7,010 nt of DNA from Bacteroidales bacterium Bact_16. Lineage in GTDB: Bacteria > Bacteroidota > Bacteroidia > Bacteroidales > UBA932. The stretch lies in the NCBI GenBank assembly GCA_001602885.1, contig LUZH01000118.1, forward strand, positions 1-7,010. Direction: 5' to 3'. Shown one piece after another: positions 6,966 to 7,010 of the stretch. The notes under the pieces are model-generated. The model made no database searches. It saw nothing but the letters and a program-made list of their open reading frames with translations, and was not told where the DNA came from. A program made the translations under genes and the position numbers. Numbering within the stretch: position 1 is the first letter of the stretch; each line of letters begins with the position of its first letter.

Positions 6966-7010
6966 CAAGATGCCGCCCGTCCGGGCGCTGCTGGTGCTGT
7001 GCATCGTGCT
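6943..7010 (+). CDS. Start of a further gene, product unknown (hydrophobic N-terminus)
   Basis: Only 22 codons are visible before the window ends. From the ATG at 6943 the product would begin MTLAFANSKMPPVRALLVLC and continue hydrophobic. This start overlaps the polymerase gene by 23 bases. An in-frame ATG at 6970, 4 bases after the polymerase stop, would give MPPVRALLVLC instead, a short basic N-terminus running straight into a hydrophobic stretch. Either version looks like a signal peptide or first membrane helix, so the product is probably exported or membrane-embedded. The frame is also open upstream, inside the polymerase gene, but only because of GC-rich coding there. I favour 6970 slightly because the spacing matches the other junctions and the hydrophobic run then begins near residue 5. 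Function cannot be assigned. The placement suggests continuation of the same operon. Confidence 0.5.
   Translation, partial: MTLAFANSKMPPVRALLVLCIV

Noticed and set aside
6974..6987. Inverted repeat CGCCC-GTCC-GGGCG just after the polymerase stop as a terminator
   Set aside because: The stem is only 5 bp, there is no T-tract after it, and it lies inside the first codons of the next gene.
5730..7004. 424-codon open frame on the minus strand opposite the polymerase gene
   Set aside because: The product is almost all D, E, V, H, A and G, which mirrors the hydrophobic codons of the membrane protein on the + strand; no domain is visible.

Overview
The window is the interior of a bacterial surface-polysaccharide (capsule, exopolysaccharide or O-antigen type) biosynthesis locus. 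It is GC-rich and almost entirely coding. Every gene is on the + strand and packed head to tail: stop and start codons overlap or lie within 7 bases, so it reads as part of one operon that extends past both window edges. None of the internal starts has a convincing Shine-Dalgarno sequence, and the protein families (GT14 core-2/I-branching type, PF05704 capsular synthesis type, GT8, GT2, O-antigen-polymerase type) are common in Bacteroidota capsule loci. A GC-rich member of the Bacteroidales is my best guess. This is inference from style, not from a marker gene.

Layout, left to right: the C-terminal part of a GT14 glycosyltransferase (1-525); a PF05704-type capsular polysaccharide glycosyltransferase (513-1346); a left-handed beta-helix (hexapeptide) O-acetyltransferase (1350-1835); a membrane acyltransferase-3 protein (1843-2931); a GT8 glycosyltransferase (2928-3833); a complete second GT14 enzyme (3830-4681); a GT2 glycosyltransferase (4678-5661); a polytopic Wzy-like polymerase (5667-6965); and the first codons of another gene with a hydrophobic N-terminus (from 6943 or 6970).

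Together these would build one polysaccharide. The five glycosyltransferases add sugars in turn to a lipid-linked repeat unit on the cytoplasmic face. The soluble acetyltransferase may decorate a sugar or precursor there. The membrane acyltransferase may add acyl groups at the membrane. The Wzy-like protein would polymerise flipped repeat units on the periplasmic side. The initiating sugar-phosphate transferase, the Wzx flippase, nucleotide-sugar synthesis genes and export or chain-length proteins are not in the window and would have to lie outside it.

I found no RNA genes, CRISPR array, insertion sequence, promoter or terminator that I can support, and no non-coding stretch longer than a few bases. 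I see no unknown defence or mobile system; the interest lies in the particular gene set of this polysaccharide locus.
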